Assembly (NCBI GenBank): GCA_038134485.1
Contig: JAYPVG010000005.1
Location: 62,001 to 126,000, forward strand
DNA length: 64,000 bases
From: NORP240 sp038134485
Lineage (GTDB): Bacteria; Pseudomonadota; Gammaproteobacteria; Pseudomonadales; Pseudohongiellaceae
Direction of reading: 5' to 3'
Of the stretch, positions 45,310 to 54,977 are shown one piece after another. Position 1 is the first letter of the stretch. Every line of letters begins with the position of its first letter. The translations under genes were made by a program, and so were the position numbers. The notes beneath the pieces are model-generated. The model was not told the origin of the DNA. It ran no database searches and worked only from the letters and a program-made list of their open reading frames with translations.

Positions 45310-46722
45310 TTATTTATCGAATATTTTCCCGGGGTTTAGCACTCCGTTGGGATCAAACACTTTTTTCACTGCCCGCATGTACTCAATCTCAGCCGAATCC
45401 CGGGATGAATGGAGAAAGGGCTTTTTCAACAAACCCACACCATGCTCCGCGGAAATACTGCCGCCAAATTTTTGGACCAGTTGAAATACCTCTTTGCTGA
45501 CCCTGGCGCAGCGAGACTGAAACTCCGCAAGCGCCAGGTCAGCCGGCTTGAGGATATTCAGGTGCACATTACCGTCCCCGATGTGACCAAACCAGATTAT
45601 TTCAAAGTCCGGATAGCGGGCAGAGACGAGTTCATCCACCTGTGAGAGAAAATCCGGTATTCGCGAAACCTTCACCGAGATGTCGTTCTTGTAGGGCGAA
45701 AATCGAGAGATGGTTTCCGAAATGTCCTCGCGAAGGCGCCAGAGGCTCTCCGCCTGACCGACACTCTGGCTTATTGTGCCATCGACCACCCAGCCCGACT
45801 CTACGCAGCTCTCAAAAAGCTCCATGGATTTTTCAAGCCTGGCTTCACCATCGTTCTCGAACTCGATCAGGACATAAAAAGGTGCACGAGTCTCGAATGG
45901 TCGCTGCAGTCCTTTGTCCTGTATGACATGATTTAGTGCCTCATCGGAAAAAAACTCGAAGGCAGACAGCTGAAGCTGCTGCTGAAATAACTGCAGAACC
46001 TCCATGCTGGCGACCATATCGGTTACCGCGAAGAGCAGCACTGTGGGGTCCTCTGGCGGTCTCGTCAGCGCCAGGGTAACTTCGACTATGAGCCCCAGGG
46101 TTCCCTCCGAGCCGATAAACAGCTGTCTAAAATCGTATCCGGTCGCGTTCTTGACCAGTCCACGATTGAGGTCAAGGAGTTCGCCGCTGCCGGTAACCAC
46201 CTTGAGTCCCATCACCCACTGCCGGGTCATGCCATAGCGAATGACCTTGATTCCACCGGCATTGGTGGCGACGTTACCACCTATCTGGCTGGAGCCAGAC
46301 GAGGCAAAATCGACCGGGTAGAACAATCCCTGCTGCTCAGCAAATTGCTGTACTTGCTCTGTTACCACGCCCGGCTCACAAATCACATGCCGATCAACTG
46401 CATTGAAATCGAGAATCCGGTTCATGCGATCGAAGGCCACAACCACTTCCTGGTCACGGGCTACAGCGCCGCCACTGAGCCCGGTTCGACCGCCAGAGGG
46501 AACAAGGGCGAAACCGATCTCATTCGCCAGCCTGACGAGGGCAATGACCTGCTCGGTATCCTGCGGTAAAACCACCGCTAACGGATCGGGCTGATAGGCA
46601 CTGGTCCAGTCCTTTCCATACTGTTGCAGCGAGTCAGCGTCGGTCTTCAGACCGCCGTCACCGAACTGCGCAGCGAGGCGTTCCAGAATCATTGTTGCTC
46701 GATCTTCAGCAAGGTTTTCCAA
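45310..46722 (-). CDS. FAD-linked D-2-hydroxyacid dehydrogenase, probably D-2-hydroxyglutarate dehydrogenase
   Basis: 470 residues of the GlcD/D-lactate dehydrogenase family. The PCMH-type FAD domain shows PSGGRTGLSGGAVA, SSGSSQIGGNVATNAGG and GSEGTLGLIVEVTL; the C-terminal domain has metal-binding HIGDGNVHLN and SISAEHGVG. It is divergent from serA, as in Pseudomonas, where the enzyme has been shown to re-oxidise the D-2-hydroxyglutarate that SerA makes as a by-product, which pulls serine synthesis forward. That role is inferred here from position. Confidence 0.88.
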   Translation of the reverse strand: MENLAEDRATMILERLAAQFGDGGLKTDADSLQQYGKDWTSAYQPDPLAVVLPQDTEQVIALVRLANEIGFALVPSGGRTGLSGGAVARDQEVVVAFDRMNRILDFNAVDRHVICEPGVVTEQVQQFAEQQGLFYPVDFASSGSSQIGGNVATNAGGIKVIRYGMTRQWVMGLKVVTGSGELLDLNRGLVKNATGYDFRQLFIGSEGTLGLIVEVTLALTRPPEDPTVLLFAVTDMVASMEVLQLFQQQLQLSAFEFFSDEALNHVIQDKGLQRPFETRAPFYVLIEFENDGEARLEKSMELFESCVESGWVVDGTISQSVGQAESLWRLREDISETISRFSPYKNDISVKVSRIPDFLSQVDELVSARYPDFEIIWFGHIGDGNVHLNILKPADLALAEFQSRCARVSKEVFQLVQKFGGSISAEHGVGLLKKPFLHSSRDSAEIEYMRAVKKVFDPNGVLNPGKIFDK

Positions 46723-46863
46723 AAGCGGTCGGTCCAGATAAGTCTGACAGCAGCAGAGCAGAGTGATTGAAAAAATTACCCGATGAGTATGTTACCATGC
46801 GCGTCCTCTGCGACCCATTGCCGTTGCGCTGCCCTTAACCCACTTTTTACTCCGGCTCAACTC

Positions 46864-48093
46864 ATGCAACAGACGTCTTTCGACAAGAACAAAATAAAGT
46901 TCCTGCTGCTGGAGGGCGTGCATCAGAGCGCCGTTGATACTCTTGCCAGGAGTGGCTACGAAAATATCGAATGTTTGTCGGGAGCACTGCCAGAAAAAGA
47001 ACTGAAGGAAAAAATCGCCGACGCTCACTTTGTCGGAATTCGCTCCCGAACCAACCTGTCGGCTGACATTCTTGCCGCAGCCCCAAAACTTCAGGCGGTG
47101 GGCTGTTTTTGCATAGGAACTAACCAGGTCGACCTGACCAGCGCTCTGGCACGGGGAATCCCGGTATTCAATGCACCATTCTCCAATACCCGCAGCGTGG
47201 CGGAGCTTGTCATCGGGCAGTCTATTCTGTTGCTGCGGGGCATCCCGCAAAAGAACGCACTCCTGCATCGGGGCAAATGGGAAAAAGCAGCCAGAGGCTC
47301 TTTCGAAACGCGAGGCAAGAAGCTGGGGATTGTCGGTTACGGTAATATAGGCTCGCAGCTGAGCGTTCTGGCTGAGTCTATGGGCATGAAGGTGTTCCTT
47401 TACGACATCATGACCAAGCTGCCTCTCGGGAATGCAACCCAGTTGGCCAGCCTGAAGGCATTGCTGCAATCCTGTGACGTAATCAGCCTGCACGTACCGG
47501 AGACACCCCGGACACGCAACATGATCGGTGCCACGGAGCTGGCCTGGATGAAACCAGGCGGAATCCTGATCAACGCCTCCCGGGGCAGCGTCGTGGACCT
47601 GGATGCCCTGGCCGCAGCGCTGGGATCAGGAAGAGTGGGGGGCGCCGCCATCGATGTTTTCCCCAGAGAACCCGGGTCCAACGACGAGCCGTTTGATTCG
47701 CCCCTCATTGGCTATGACAACTGTCTGCTGACGCCCCATATCGGCGGCAGCACTATGGAAGCGCAGGAGAATATCGGCATTGAAGTGGCTGAGAAGCTGG
47801 TTACCTACAGCGACAACGGCTCAACCTTTACCGCCGTCAATTTTCCCGAAGTGGCGCTGCCCGCACATCCCGGCAAGCACAGGCTTCTGCACATCCACAA
47901 TAACGTGCCCGGCATCATGTCCGAAATTAACACTATCTTCTCGGAGACCGGCATCAATATCAGTTCCCAGTACCTGCAGACCAACGCCCAGGTAGGTTAT
48001 GTAGTGATGGATATAGACGTGCAATACAGCCAGGTCGCGCTGGAAAAGCTCAACAGTATCGCGGGTACCATCAAGTGTCGGGTGCTTTTCTGA
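46864..48093 (+). CDS. serA: D-3-phosphoglycerate dehydrogenase
   Basis: 409 residues (E. coli 410), starting at the ATG at 46864; an upstream in-frame start would add 27 non-conserved residues. It begins KIKFLLLEGVHQSAVDTL, has the NAD-binding GYGNIGSQL, the catalytic histidine in LTPHIGGST, and a C-terminal ACT domain (HNNVPGIMSEIN) that in relatives binds serine for feedback inhibition. First step of serine synthesis from 3-phosphoglycerate. The gap to the divergent dehydrogenase is 141 bases. Confidence 0.96.
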   Translation: MQQTSFDKNKIKFLLLEGVHQSAVDTLARSGYENIECLSGALPEKELKEKIADAHFVGIRSRTNLSADILAAAPKLQAVGCFCIGTNQVDLTSALARGIPVFNAPFSNTRSVAELVIGQSILLLRGIPQKNALLHRGKWEKAARGSFETRGKKLGIVGYGNIGSQLSVLAESMGMKVFLYDIMTKLPLGNATQLASLKALLQSCDVISLHVPETPRTRNMIGATELAWMKPGGILINASRGSVVDLDALAAALGSGRVGGAAIDVFPREPGSNDEPFDSPLIGYDNCLLTPHIGGSTMEAQENIGIEVAEKLVTYSDNGSTFTAVNFPEVALPAHPGKHRLLHIHNNVPGIMSEINTIFSETGINISSQYLQTNAQVGYVVMDIDVQYSQVALEKLNSIAGTIKCRVLF

Positions 48094-48324
48094 CCTTTGT
48101 GCTGTCGGTTGGACCTAATACGGGTTTCCCATCGATTTGTTGGGGGACCGCCTGTGAGTTGCCGATTTGATCAATACTTTTTGCTACAAAATGTCACACT
48201 TGCCAACTGGCTAATGAGCCTGAAGTTACTGGACATGCGCTGGTTTCAGAGATACCTTTGGCGGTTCAAGTTTGCAATTTGTTGTTGTTTCACTAATAAA
48301 AGTAACCCGTACGGGAGTTAGAAC

Positions 48325-49497
48325 ATGATTAGAAAGTCTCTTTTCACCCTGACAATAGCGGTCACGATGATTTTTGTCGCGCGTCCCGCTGAGGTCAACG
48401 CTCAGGCAATGGAGTCGGCTGAGCCGTTCAAGGTCGGCACATTCGCTATCGATGACGTGCCAACCGTCGGATTGGTGATGCGTGGCGACCAGCTGATCGT
48501 CGAGCTGGATGCTGCCAATCGCGCCATGGAGCTGGTTCCACGCTACAGCAAGATGGCAATGCCTGCTGATATGCTGGGGCTCATTGAACAGTATGAATAC
48601 GGCCTCAAGTACCGCGTCTACGAACTCGTCAACTGGATGGTTGACGAAGGCTTGCTAGACAGCGGTAACCGACCTGACTGGGTGCACCCGGTAAGCTCGG
48701 TGGACATCATGGCTCCGATTCTGTACCCAAGCAAGATCATGAACGCAGCTGTGAACTTCTACACTCACGCCTGTGAGGGCTGCACCGAAGAGCAACTGGC
48801 TGCCCGCACCCGCGAACGGCAGGAGAACCGTGGCGTTCCTTACCTGTTCCTGAAGCCAACCCGTGGCGCTGTCATTGGTGACGGTGACGACATCCTTATG
48901 CCCTACGGTCGTGACGAAATCGAATACGAAGTCGAAATGGCCATCGTATTTGGCAAGGCCGGCAAATACGTCGCCGCCAGCGATGCCTATGACTACGTCT
49001 TTGGGTACATGGTAGCGATGGACGTATCAGACCGCGGCGGACGTCCGCCGGGCGGATACGGTAATGGCCGCAGCGTTTCCGACTGGTTCGTTGGCAAGGG
49101 CCACGACACCTTCGCACCCCATGGGCCCTGGATTGTGCCCAAGGAGTTCTACGGTGATCCGATGGAGCGCCTGTTGCAAACCACTGTTGTAGACGGCGTA
49201 ACGGTTCAGGAAGCTCGGGCTGGTGACATGATTCACAATATCCCCGAACTGATCGAATACGCTTCCTCACTGATCACCATCTTCCCGGGTGACGTCATGC
49301 AGAGTGGCACCTCGGGTGGAACTGGCGCAGGACGAGTTGAGCGAGCTACCGGCTCTGGTTACCTGGTCGATGGCGAAACCATTCAGGCCAGCATTGAGGG
49401 CATCGGAACTCTGACCCACCGAGTGGTCAGAGAAACAAGCATTCCTGACAATCTGTCCGGTGCGCAATTACCGCCGACTTCCTCGTACAGGAATTGA
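48325..49497 (+). CDS. exported fumarylacetoacetate-hydrolase-family protein
   Basis: 390 residues. The core (about 130-360) is the FAH fold: KIMNAAVNFYTHACEGC, then the metal-binding acidic residues around EIEYEVEMAIVFGK and YMVAMDVSDRGG, and GDVMQSGTSGGTGAG. Unlike ordinary FAH hydrolases and decarboxylases of the cytoplasm, this one has a clear signal peptide (SLFTLTIAVTMIFVARPAEVNAQ), so it acts in the periplasm. The substrate is unknown. It stands alone with its own terminator. Confidence 0.82.
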   Translation: MIRKSLFTLTIAVTMIFVARPAEVNAQAMESAEPFKVGTFAIDDVPTVGLVMRGDQLIVELDAANRAMELVPRYSKMAMPADMLGLIEQYEYGLKYRVYELVNWMVDEGLLDSGNRPDWVHPVSSVDIMAPILYPSKIMNAAVNFYTHACEGCTEEQLAARTRERQENRGVPYLFLKPTRGAVIGDGDDILMPYGRDEIEYEVEMAIVFGKAGKYVAASDAYDYVFGYMVAMDVSDRGGRPPGGYGNGRSVSDWFVGKGHDTFAPHGPWIVPKEFYGDPMERLLQTTVVDGVTVQEARAGDMIHNIPELIEYASSLITIFPGDVMQSGTSGGTGAGRVERATGSGYLVDGETIQASIEGIGTLTHRVVRETSIPDNLSGAQLPPTSSYRN

Positions 49498-49827
49498 CCG
49501 GCTGCAGCTGAAAGGCTGCCCCGTAATCCAAAAACGCCGATCGGATAATCCGGTCGGCGTTTTTTTTTGCTGCAGCATAAAGGCTCAAGAATAGCACCCG
49601 GGGTAAGATGTCTCTCCATAGGCCGCGAAGCTATCACTTTAGCCAGCATCGCAACCCGGAACAGACCGTTTGAGTCCAATCGGAATTCCAGTTGCGTGCC
49701 CAAGTTTGTCGTCAGTTCATAAAATCTGTCCCAGCTAATCGGTACATGCAATAATTCCGGACACGTCGCGACATGCGAACCAGTAATATTTTCTATCCCT
49801 TAGCGTTGATAGCGCCGGAAGCGAATC
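49498..49827. other. intergenic stretch of 330 bases
   Basis: It holds the terminator described separately. The remaining 255 bases before the M20 peptidase contain no gene, tRNA or clear repeat; a GGAAG ribosome-binding site ends it. A 122-codon frame on the other strand (49383-49751) overlaps the end of the FAH-family gene and has no family resemblance. Confidence 0.5.
49533..49568 (+). terminator. rho-independent terminator of the exported FAH-family gene
   Basis: ACGCCGATCGG (from 49533) pairs over 11 bp, with one G-U, to CCGGTCGGCGT (to about 49560) around an ATAAT loop, followed by eight or nine T residues. This is the clearest terminator in the window and lies 36 bases after the stop codon. 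Confidence 0.9.
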
Positions 49828-51276
49828 ATGCAGATCAGGACCCACGGAACCCGGGCCGCGGCCAGAAACCGAAAAGTAATTGGTTACCTGGACCTGGATT
49901 GCGCGCCAGTGGGTACTCCAAACAGCACCGCACGCGATGGTCTACTTGACGATTGCCGGCCCGGTATTTTCCGCAATCTGGTTCGCTATTTGCGCTCATG
50001 GTTCGCTCTGTTGCTGCTGAGCGCTCCCGCATTTGGCGCCGAAGCACTGCTGGGGCCGCAAGTAGAGCCTGATTACCTTGAAGAAGCAGCCAGTCTCAGA
50101 GCCTTACCGCAGGTGCAGGCTGCGATGGACCATATTCTGGAGCTGGAGCCGCAATCGCTGGCAGATCTTATCGAGCTGACCGAAATACCTGCTCCCCCGT
50201 TCGGTGAGCAGCAGCGAGCGGCGAGGTTCGCAGAGATGTTGCGCGAAGCCGGTCTGACCGACGTGGTGATAGATGAAGTCGGGAACGCCATCGGTCGACG
50301 CCCCGGCAGTGTCGGCAATCGGGTCATTGGTTATTCGGCCCACCTCGACACCGTGTTTCCCGAGGAGACCGATGTCACTGTCAGATTTGAAGGAAACCGT
50401 CTGCTGGCTCCCGGAATCGGCGATAACTCGCGTGGACTTGTTTCGGTGATAACAGCCCTGCGGGCGCTGCAACATGCCGGCATCCAGACGGAAGCCGATC
50501 TGCTTTTCATAGGCAATGTTGGCGAGGAAGGATTGGGTGATCTGCGCGGGATCAAACATCTGTTCCGGGAGGGAGCGCCTGCCATTGACAGCCTTATCGT
50601 GGTAGATGGTGGCGATACCAGTCGCATCGTCTACGGCGGAGTCGGTTCGTACCGCTACCGGGTCACTTTTGAGGGACCGGGCGGACATTCCTGGGGCGCC
50701 TTCGGGATGGCCAACCCACATCATGCGATCGGTCGGGCCATCGCGCTATTCGACGAGGCCGCTGCCCTCGTAACAAGCGAAGGGGCAAGAACAAGCTACA
50801 ACATCGGTCGCATCGGAGGTGGTACCTCAATCAATGCAATTCCATTCGAATCGTGGATGGAAGTGGACATGCGATCGGGTGATACCTCCAAACTGGATGA
50901 AATCGATGGCGTTTTTCATAATGCCATGCAGATAGCACTGGAACAGGAAAATTCGGGGCGGCAGGAAGGACCAGAGCTCACGCTTTCCGTCGACCGGGTA
51001 GGGACACGCCCGGCTGCGCTTGGCGATCCGTCCAGTCCGTTGCTTCAGCGAGCCATGGCGGTAACCTTGGAATTCGGTACTGAGCCGGAATTGAGGATTT
51101 CCTCAACCGACGCCAATTTACCCATTTCCCTGGGTATTCCGGCAGTCACCATCAGTCGCGGCGGTCGCGGCGGCAACGCCCATTCGCCGGATGAATGGTG
51201 GGAAAACGAAGACGGTCATATCGGCATCCAGATTGGCCTGTTGACGCTACTCATGGAGGCCGGGCTGGCTGATTGA
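49828..51276 (+). CDS. exported M20-family metallopeptidase (aminoacylase/peptidase T-like)
   Basis: 482 residues. The zinc-dependent M20 pattern is intact: HLDTVF, GIGDNSRG, NVGEEGLGD, VVDGGD and the last histidine in NAHSPDEWW, with the dimerisation domain between (GPGGHSWGAFGMANPHH). Before it lies about 50 residues of unusual head and then a hydrophobic signal-like segment (SWFALLLLSAPAFGAEA). The ATG at 49828 has GGAAG before it, but the true start may be nearer the signal segment (for example GTG at 49909). Periplasmic dipeptide or acyl-amino-acid hydrolysis is the inferred role. Confidence 0.82.
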   Translation: MQIRTHGTRAAARNRKVIGYLDLDCAPVGTPNSTARDGLLDDCRPGIFRNLVRYLRSWFALLLLSAPAFGAEALLGPQVEPDYLEEAASLRALPQVQAAMDHILELEPQSLADLIELTEIPAPPFGEQQRAARFAEMLREAGLTDVVIDEVGNAIGRRPGSVGNRVIGYSAHLDTVFPEETDVTVRFEGNRLLAPGIGDNSRGLVSVITALRALQHAGIQTEADLLFIGNVGEEGLGDLRGIKHLFREGAPAIDSLIVVDGGDTSRIVYGGVGSYRYRVTFEGPGGHSWGAFGMANPHHAIGRAIALFDEAAALVTSEGARTSYNIGRIGGGTSINAIPFESWMEVDMRSGDTSKLDEIDGVFHNAMQIALEQENSGRQEGPELTLSVDRVGTRPAALGDPSSPLLQRAMAVTLEFGTEPELRISSTDANLPISLGIPAVTISRGGRGGNAHSPDEWWENEDGHIGIQIGLLTLLMEAGLAD

Positions 51277-51319
51277 AATTCCCATGCCGATTGCTGTCCA
51301 CGCATACCGAACAGCAGAA

Positions 51320-52843
51320 TCAGGGATTAGCGGCCGCCTTTCGGGTCAGGTCTTGCAGCACATCAATATATTGGACTTTCGTTCCAAAATCACAATGCCC
51401 GTGGTAAGGCAACCAGGTAAATTTTGCGTCGGCACCCGGTGACTCCATGACGCTGAAGGTATCTTCCAAAATTCGGAGGCCGTTAGTCAGGTAGTAGTCA
51501 TCCATATCCCCCATCCAGAACTGCAGCTTGCCAGCCAGGCTCGGGCCAAGGCTGGTCCAGTTTTCGCGCAGATAGCTGTCCAGGTCCCAGGGTCGCCAGG
51601 CGTTCACTACAGCCCTGTCGATCAAACCCGTTTGCTGGTCCCACACCGGTATGGGATTACCCTCAGCATCGGGCTGACCGTATACCGCGTTCCAGGTTCC
51701 CCACTGTTGCCCGGATGTGACGAAACTGCCGTTTCTGCCCATGGCGGCTTCCATGCGTATCTCGTCGGCGATACTGAATATAGGGTCGCCATTGGTTTCG
51801 CGGGCACTCGGGCGAAGCATGCCTGCCTGACTGTAATACGCGTTGTCGTCCTCATAGAGATCGACCAGTTGAAAGGCTCTGAAACTCGGCGAATCAGGAC
51901 TCAGTGAGTAAGCGCCGTTAAAGTAATCCGGATAAAAAATCTGCAGGGCCATCGACACCCAGCCGCCCGTGGAACAGCCACTGACAAACCGCGCCGCCGG
52001 TCGATCATCCATTGGAAAGCGCCGCACCAGTTCGGGAAACAGTTCAGTAAAATTGGCATCGGCGTAAGGGCCGGAAACAGCGCTATTGACCTGGTAGGAA
52101 TCGCCGAAGGGAGATTCCCCGTCCAGAAAAACGATTACTGCCGGACGCGTCTGACGATCGCGCCAGTAAGCCATGAACTCCTCGTCCTCAAGAAGTTCCA
52201 GGCTTCGACTGAAGCGGCCATTAAGCCCCGCCACATGAAACAGTACCGGGTAGCGCTCGTCCAATTGGGCCTCATACCGCGTCGGAAGCAAAACCGAAGC
52301 GCGCAGGTACATGTCGCGCTGGTAGAACCGGGAAAGCAGGTCGGAGCGCAATCGCACGAATTTGAGCAAATGGGTATCTTCAGGAAGGGTTTCGGGGGGG
52401 ATCGATTCGGTGAGTTCCAAATGCAGGGACTGCACACTCGAATCAATCTCAACAGCCTGCGTGAGGGAATACAAATTGCCCGGTGAATTCAACTCGGAGA
52501 GCGCATCATTGAAATCAAACAAGGCCTGAACATGCCAGAGGCCATGATCCAGGTCCTCCAACTGTTGCAACGGGAAGCCGCTGGTCGGCTTGAACCGAAT
52601 TTCGTCACCGGTCCAGTTAGCAAGTTGCGCTGCGAAAAACGGCGGCGCGAGGCGCGGAGCAGGTTCTTCTCCGATCAGAAAGCGCGGTTCAATTGCGTCA
52701 TCACGGGAAAACACCACGAAGAGACGCCCGCTGTGGGCGGTTTGCGCCGGCGACATCGATACCGATAGCTGCACCTGGGCGCCTGCTGCCTGACAGATTG
52801 CTACCAGCAGCAAGATTGCACTGCAGTAAACTGATGAACGCAT
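51320..52843 (-). CDS. exported esterase (enterochelin-esterase/esterase D-like fold)
   Basis: 507 residues with a signal peptide (cleaved after QAAGA). The C-terminal half is an alpha/beta hydrolase of the putative-esterase family: PVLFHVAGLNGRFSRS, the nucleophile elbow FVSGCSTGGWVSMAL, a GDMDDYY acid region and the histidine in LPYHGHCDFG. The N-terminal third is an all-beta domain without a recognised name. It likely cleaves an ester in the periplasm; the substrate is not visible. It is followed on the other strand by nothing closer than the M20 peptidase, with which it converges, and is preceded by another hydrolase gene 5 bases away. Confidence 0.78.
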   Translation of the reverse strand: MRSSVYCSAILLLVAICQAAGAQVQLSVSMSPAQTAHSGRLFVVFSRDDAIEPRFLIGEEPAPRLAPPFFAAQLANWTGDEIRFKPTSGFPLQQLEDLDHGLWHVQALFDFNDALSELNSPGNLYSLTQAVEIDSSVQSLHLELTESIPPETLPEDTHLLKFVRLRSDLLSRFYQRDMYLRASVLLPTRYEAQLDERYPVLFHVAGLNGRFSRSLELLEDEEFMAYWRDRQTRPAVIVFLDGESPFGDSYQVNSAVSGPYADANFTELFPELVRRFPMDDRPAARFVSGCSTGGWVSMALQIFYPDYFNGAYSLSPDSPSFRAFQLVDLYEDDNAYYSQAGMLRPSARETNGDPIFSIADEIRMEAAMGRNGSFVTSGQQWGTWNAVYGQPDAEGNPIPVWDQQTGLIDRAVVNAWRPWDLDSYLRENWTSLGPSLAGKLQFWMGDMDDYYLTNGLRILEDTFSVMESPGADAKFTWLPYHGHCDFGTKVQYIDVLQDLTRKAAANP

Positions 52844-52848
52844 ATAAT

Positions 52849-53847
52849 TTACGATCCTTTTACTCCGCTTTCCTGAAGTATCTCATCCACCACCGCAAAT
52901 ATTTTGTCCCGATAGAACTTTGATTCATTCACCATATGATGCCGTGCGCCGTCTATGAGATAGGTTCTTGCGGACGGGAACTTTGCCGTGAGCGCGGGCA
53001 GGTTGTAAAGCCAGTCAACAGTAGTGTCCTCGGTGCCTTGTATGATGTGCATTGCAGCGCTGCAACTATCTGCGCTATCGAACGTCTCCAGATAATCCTT
53101 TAATGCACGAACCCAGTCGATCTGCAGGAACCGCGCCTGCAGAGGATCCTGTTCGAATATAAATTTTAGAAACTCTTCGTCATGGCTGTTGACTGCAAAC
53201 TCTCGCTTGACCCGCGTAACGAACCAGCGCAATAAATGATACTTCCACAAGCCTGCGTTCCAGCCGGTCGGGCGAAGCAAAGGGGCCAGGAGCACTATTT
53301 TGTTCAGCTCGGCAGGGCGAAACCCGTCTCCCCTCAGCAGGCAATTGATAACTGCTGCAGCTCCGGTACTCTGAGCCAGCACATGCCAGGGACCCGCCAC
53401 ACCATTATTGCAGGCCACTGATAAGCAGTCGGTCAGCGCCTGGCTATAGTGATCAAACGATTCGATAGCGGCGGGCTTGCCGGAGGACAAACCGTGGCCA
53501 GGCAAATCAAAGGCCAGCACCGATAAGCCCCTTGAAAGGCAGTGCTCGATCGCGTGGCGAAACAGACCCACGTGATCATAGTAGCCATGCAGAACCACTA
53601 TGTTGGCGCGCCTGCGGTCTTCGGGTACCGCAAAATAATGGCAGGCCAGTCGATAGTCCAGACTGTCGAAGGTCCCGAGATAATGATTGATCGGCCAGGG
53701 AGTCTTCAGTCGATCCAGCCCGTAATGGGAAAGGTAGCAGCGTATCAGGTCAGTCTGTGCCGATCCGACATCGGGAATGGCAATGCTGAAATCAATTGCC
53801 GCCAGGCCTTCATTCAGCTGCTTTGCTGACGCGGCAGTGAACTCCAT
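52849..53847 (-). CDS. cytoplasmic alpha/beta hydrolase (lysophospholipase-like)
   Basis: 332 residues, no signal peptide. Hydrolase landmarks: IVVLHGYYDHVGLF, FDLPGHGLSSG, the elbow LAQSTGAAAV with the nucleophile serine, an acid in GTEDTTVDW and the histidine in GARHHMV. The natural substrate is unknown. Its stop is 6 bases from the exported esterase start, so the two are probably co-transcribed; fba lies 29 bases upstream in the same direction, so this pair may be the tail of the fba unit. Confidence 0.82.
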   Translation of the reverse strand: MEFTAASAKQLNEGLAAIDFSIAIPDVGSAQTDLIRCYLSHYGLDRLKTPWPINHYLGTFDSLDYRLACHYFAVPEDRRRANIVVLHGYYDHVGLFRHAIEHCLSRGLSVLAFDLPGHGLSSGKPAAIESFDHYSQALTDCLSVACNNGVAGPWHVLAQSTGAAAVINCLLRGDGFRPAELNKIVLLAPLLRPTGWNAGLWKYHLLRWFVTRVKREFAVNSHDEEFLKFIFEQDPLQARFLQIDWVRALKDYLETFDSADSCSAAMHIIQGTEDTTVDWLYNLPALTAKFPSARTYLIDGARHHMVNESKFYRDKIFAVVDEILQESGVKGS

Positions 53848-53876
53848 CTCGGTTACCAGCGGTTCCTGCCCGCTTG

Positions 53877-54926
53877 CTAGAGGCCGTCGGCATAGCGCTG
53901 GGACATTTCCTCCAGCGTGTATACTTTACCGATGCTGGAAATCTGGCCAGCGGTACCGAACGCTTCCAGCCTGGCCTTGACGATCGACTTCATTGCCGCA
54001 ATGGTGGGCGTGAGGAATTTTCGCGGATCGAATTCCGAGGTGTTCTCGGCGAGAAATTTGCGCGCCGCACCGGTGGATGCGAGTCGCAAATCCGTATCGA
54101 TGTTGACCTTGCGTACGCCATGCCGAATCCCTTCCTGAATTTCCTCTACCGGAACCCCGTAAGTTTCCGGAATCTCCCCGCCGAATTGGTTGATTACCGC
54201 CAGCCATTCCTGAGGCACCGAGGAAGACCCATGCATGACGAGGTGCGTGTTGGGAATTTTTTCGTGGATTTCCCTGATTCGATCGATCGCCAGGATATCG
54301 CCGGTTGGCGGGCGGCTGAACTTGTAGGCGCCATGGCTGGTGCCAACGGCGATTGCCAGTGCATCAACACCGGTGGCAGCGACAAAATCTGCTGCTTCCT
54401 GAGGATCGGTCAGCAACTGCGACATGGACAGCTGACCCTCGGCACCGATGCCGTCTTCCTCGCCTGCCATACCGGTTTCCAGAGATCCCAGGCAACCGAT
54501 CTCGCCTTCCACTGACACGCCGCAGGCATGGGCCATCTGCACGGCCAAACTTGTCACCCGCACGTTGTAATCGAAGTCGGTTGGCGTTTTACCGTCTTCT
54601 CCTAGCGAACCGTCCATCATTACCGACGAGAATCCCAGTTGAATGGAGCGCTGGCAAACCGCCGGAGAAACGCCGTGATCCTGATGCATAACGATCGGAA
54701 TATGGGGAAACTCCTCGATGGCCGCCTGAATCAGATGCTTGAGGAAATTGGACCCGGCATACTTCCTGGCGCCAGCTGAGGCCTGCAATATTACCGGGCT
54801 GTTGACCTCGTCAGCGCCTTCCATGATTGCCCGCACCTGTTCCAGGTTGTTGACATTGAACGCCGGGACACCGTAGTTATTCTCGGCAGCGTGGTCCAGA
54901 AGTTGTCGTAAACTGATTAATGCCAT
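53877..54926 (-). CDS. fba: class II fructose-bisphosphate aldolase
   Basis: 349 residues of the metal-dependent class II type (Calvin-cycle subtype). Visible: GVPAFNVNNLEQVRAIM, the zinc-binding MHQDHG, SSVMMDGSL and the AIAVGTSHGAYKF segment. It cleaves fructose-1,6-bisphosphate in glycolysis and makes it in gluconeogenesis. Order and direction epd, pgk, fba match Pseudomonas. The gap to pgk upstream is 51 bases. Confidence 0.96.
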   Translation of the reverse strand: MALISLRQLLDHAAENNYGVPAFNVNNLEQVRAIMEGADEVNSPVILQASAGARKYAGSNFLKHLIQAAIEEFPHIPIVMHQDHGVSPAVCQRSIQLGFSSVMMDGSLGEDGKTPTDFDYNVRVTSLAVQMAHACGVSVEGEIGCLGSLETGMAGEEDGIGAEGQLSMSQLLTDPQEAADFVAATGVDALAIAVGTSHGAYKFSRPPTGDILAIDRIREIHEKIPNTHLVMHGSSSVPQEWLAVINQFGGEIPETYGVPVEEIQEGIRHGVRKVNIDTDLRLASTGAARKFLAENTSEFDPRKFLTPTIAAMKSIVKARLEAFGTAGQISSIGKVYTLEEMSQRYADGL

Positions 54927-54977
54927 GATGAACCCTCTGTAATTCTTGATCTCTCTGGCTTTTGCCTCTTTGACTGA

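Noticed and set aside
46792..47493. 233-codon frame on the - strand inside serA
   Set aside because: Antisense shadow of serA with no family pattern.
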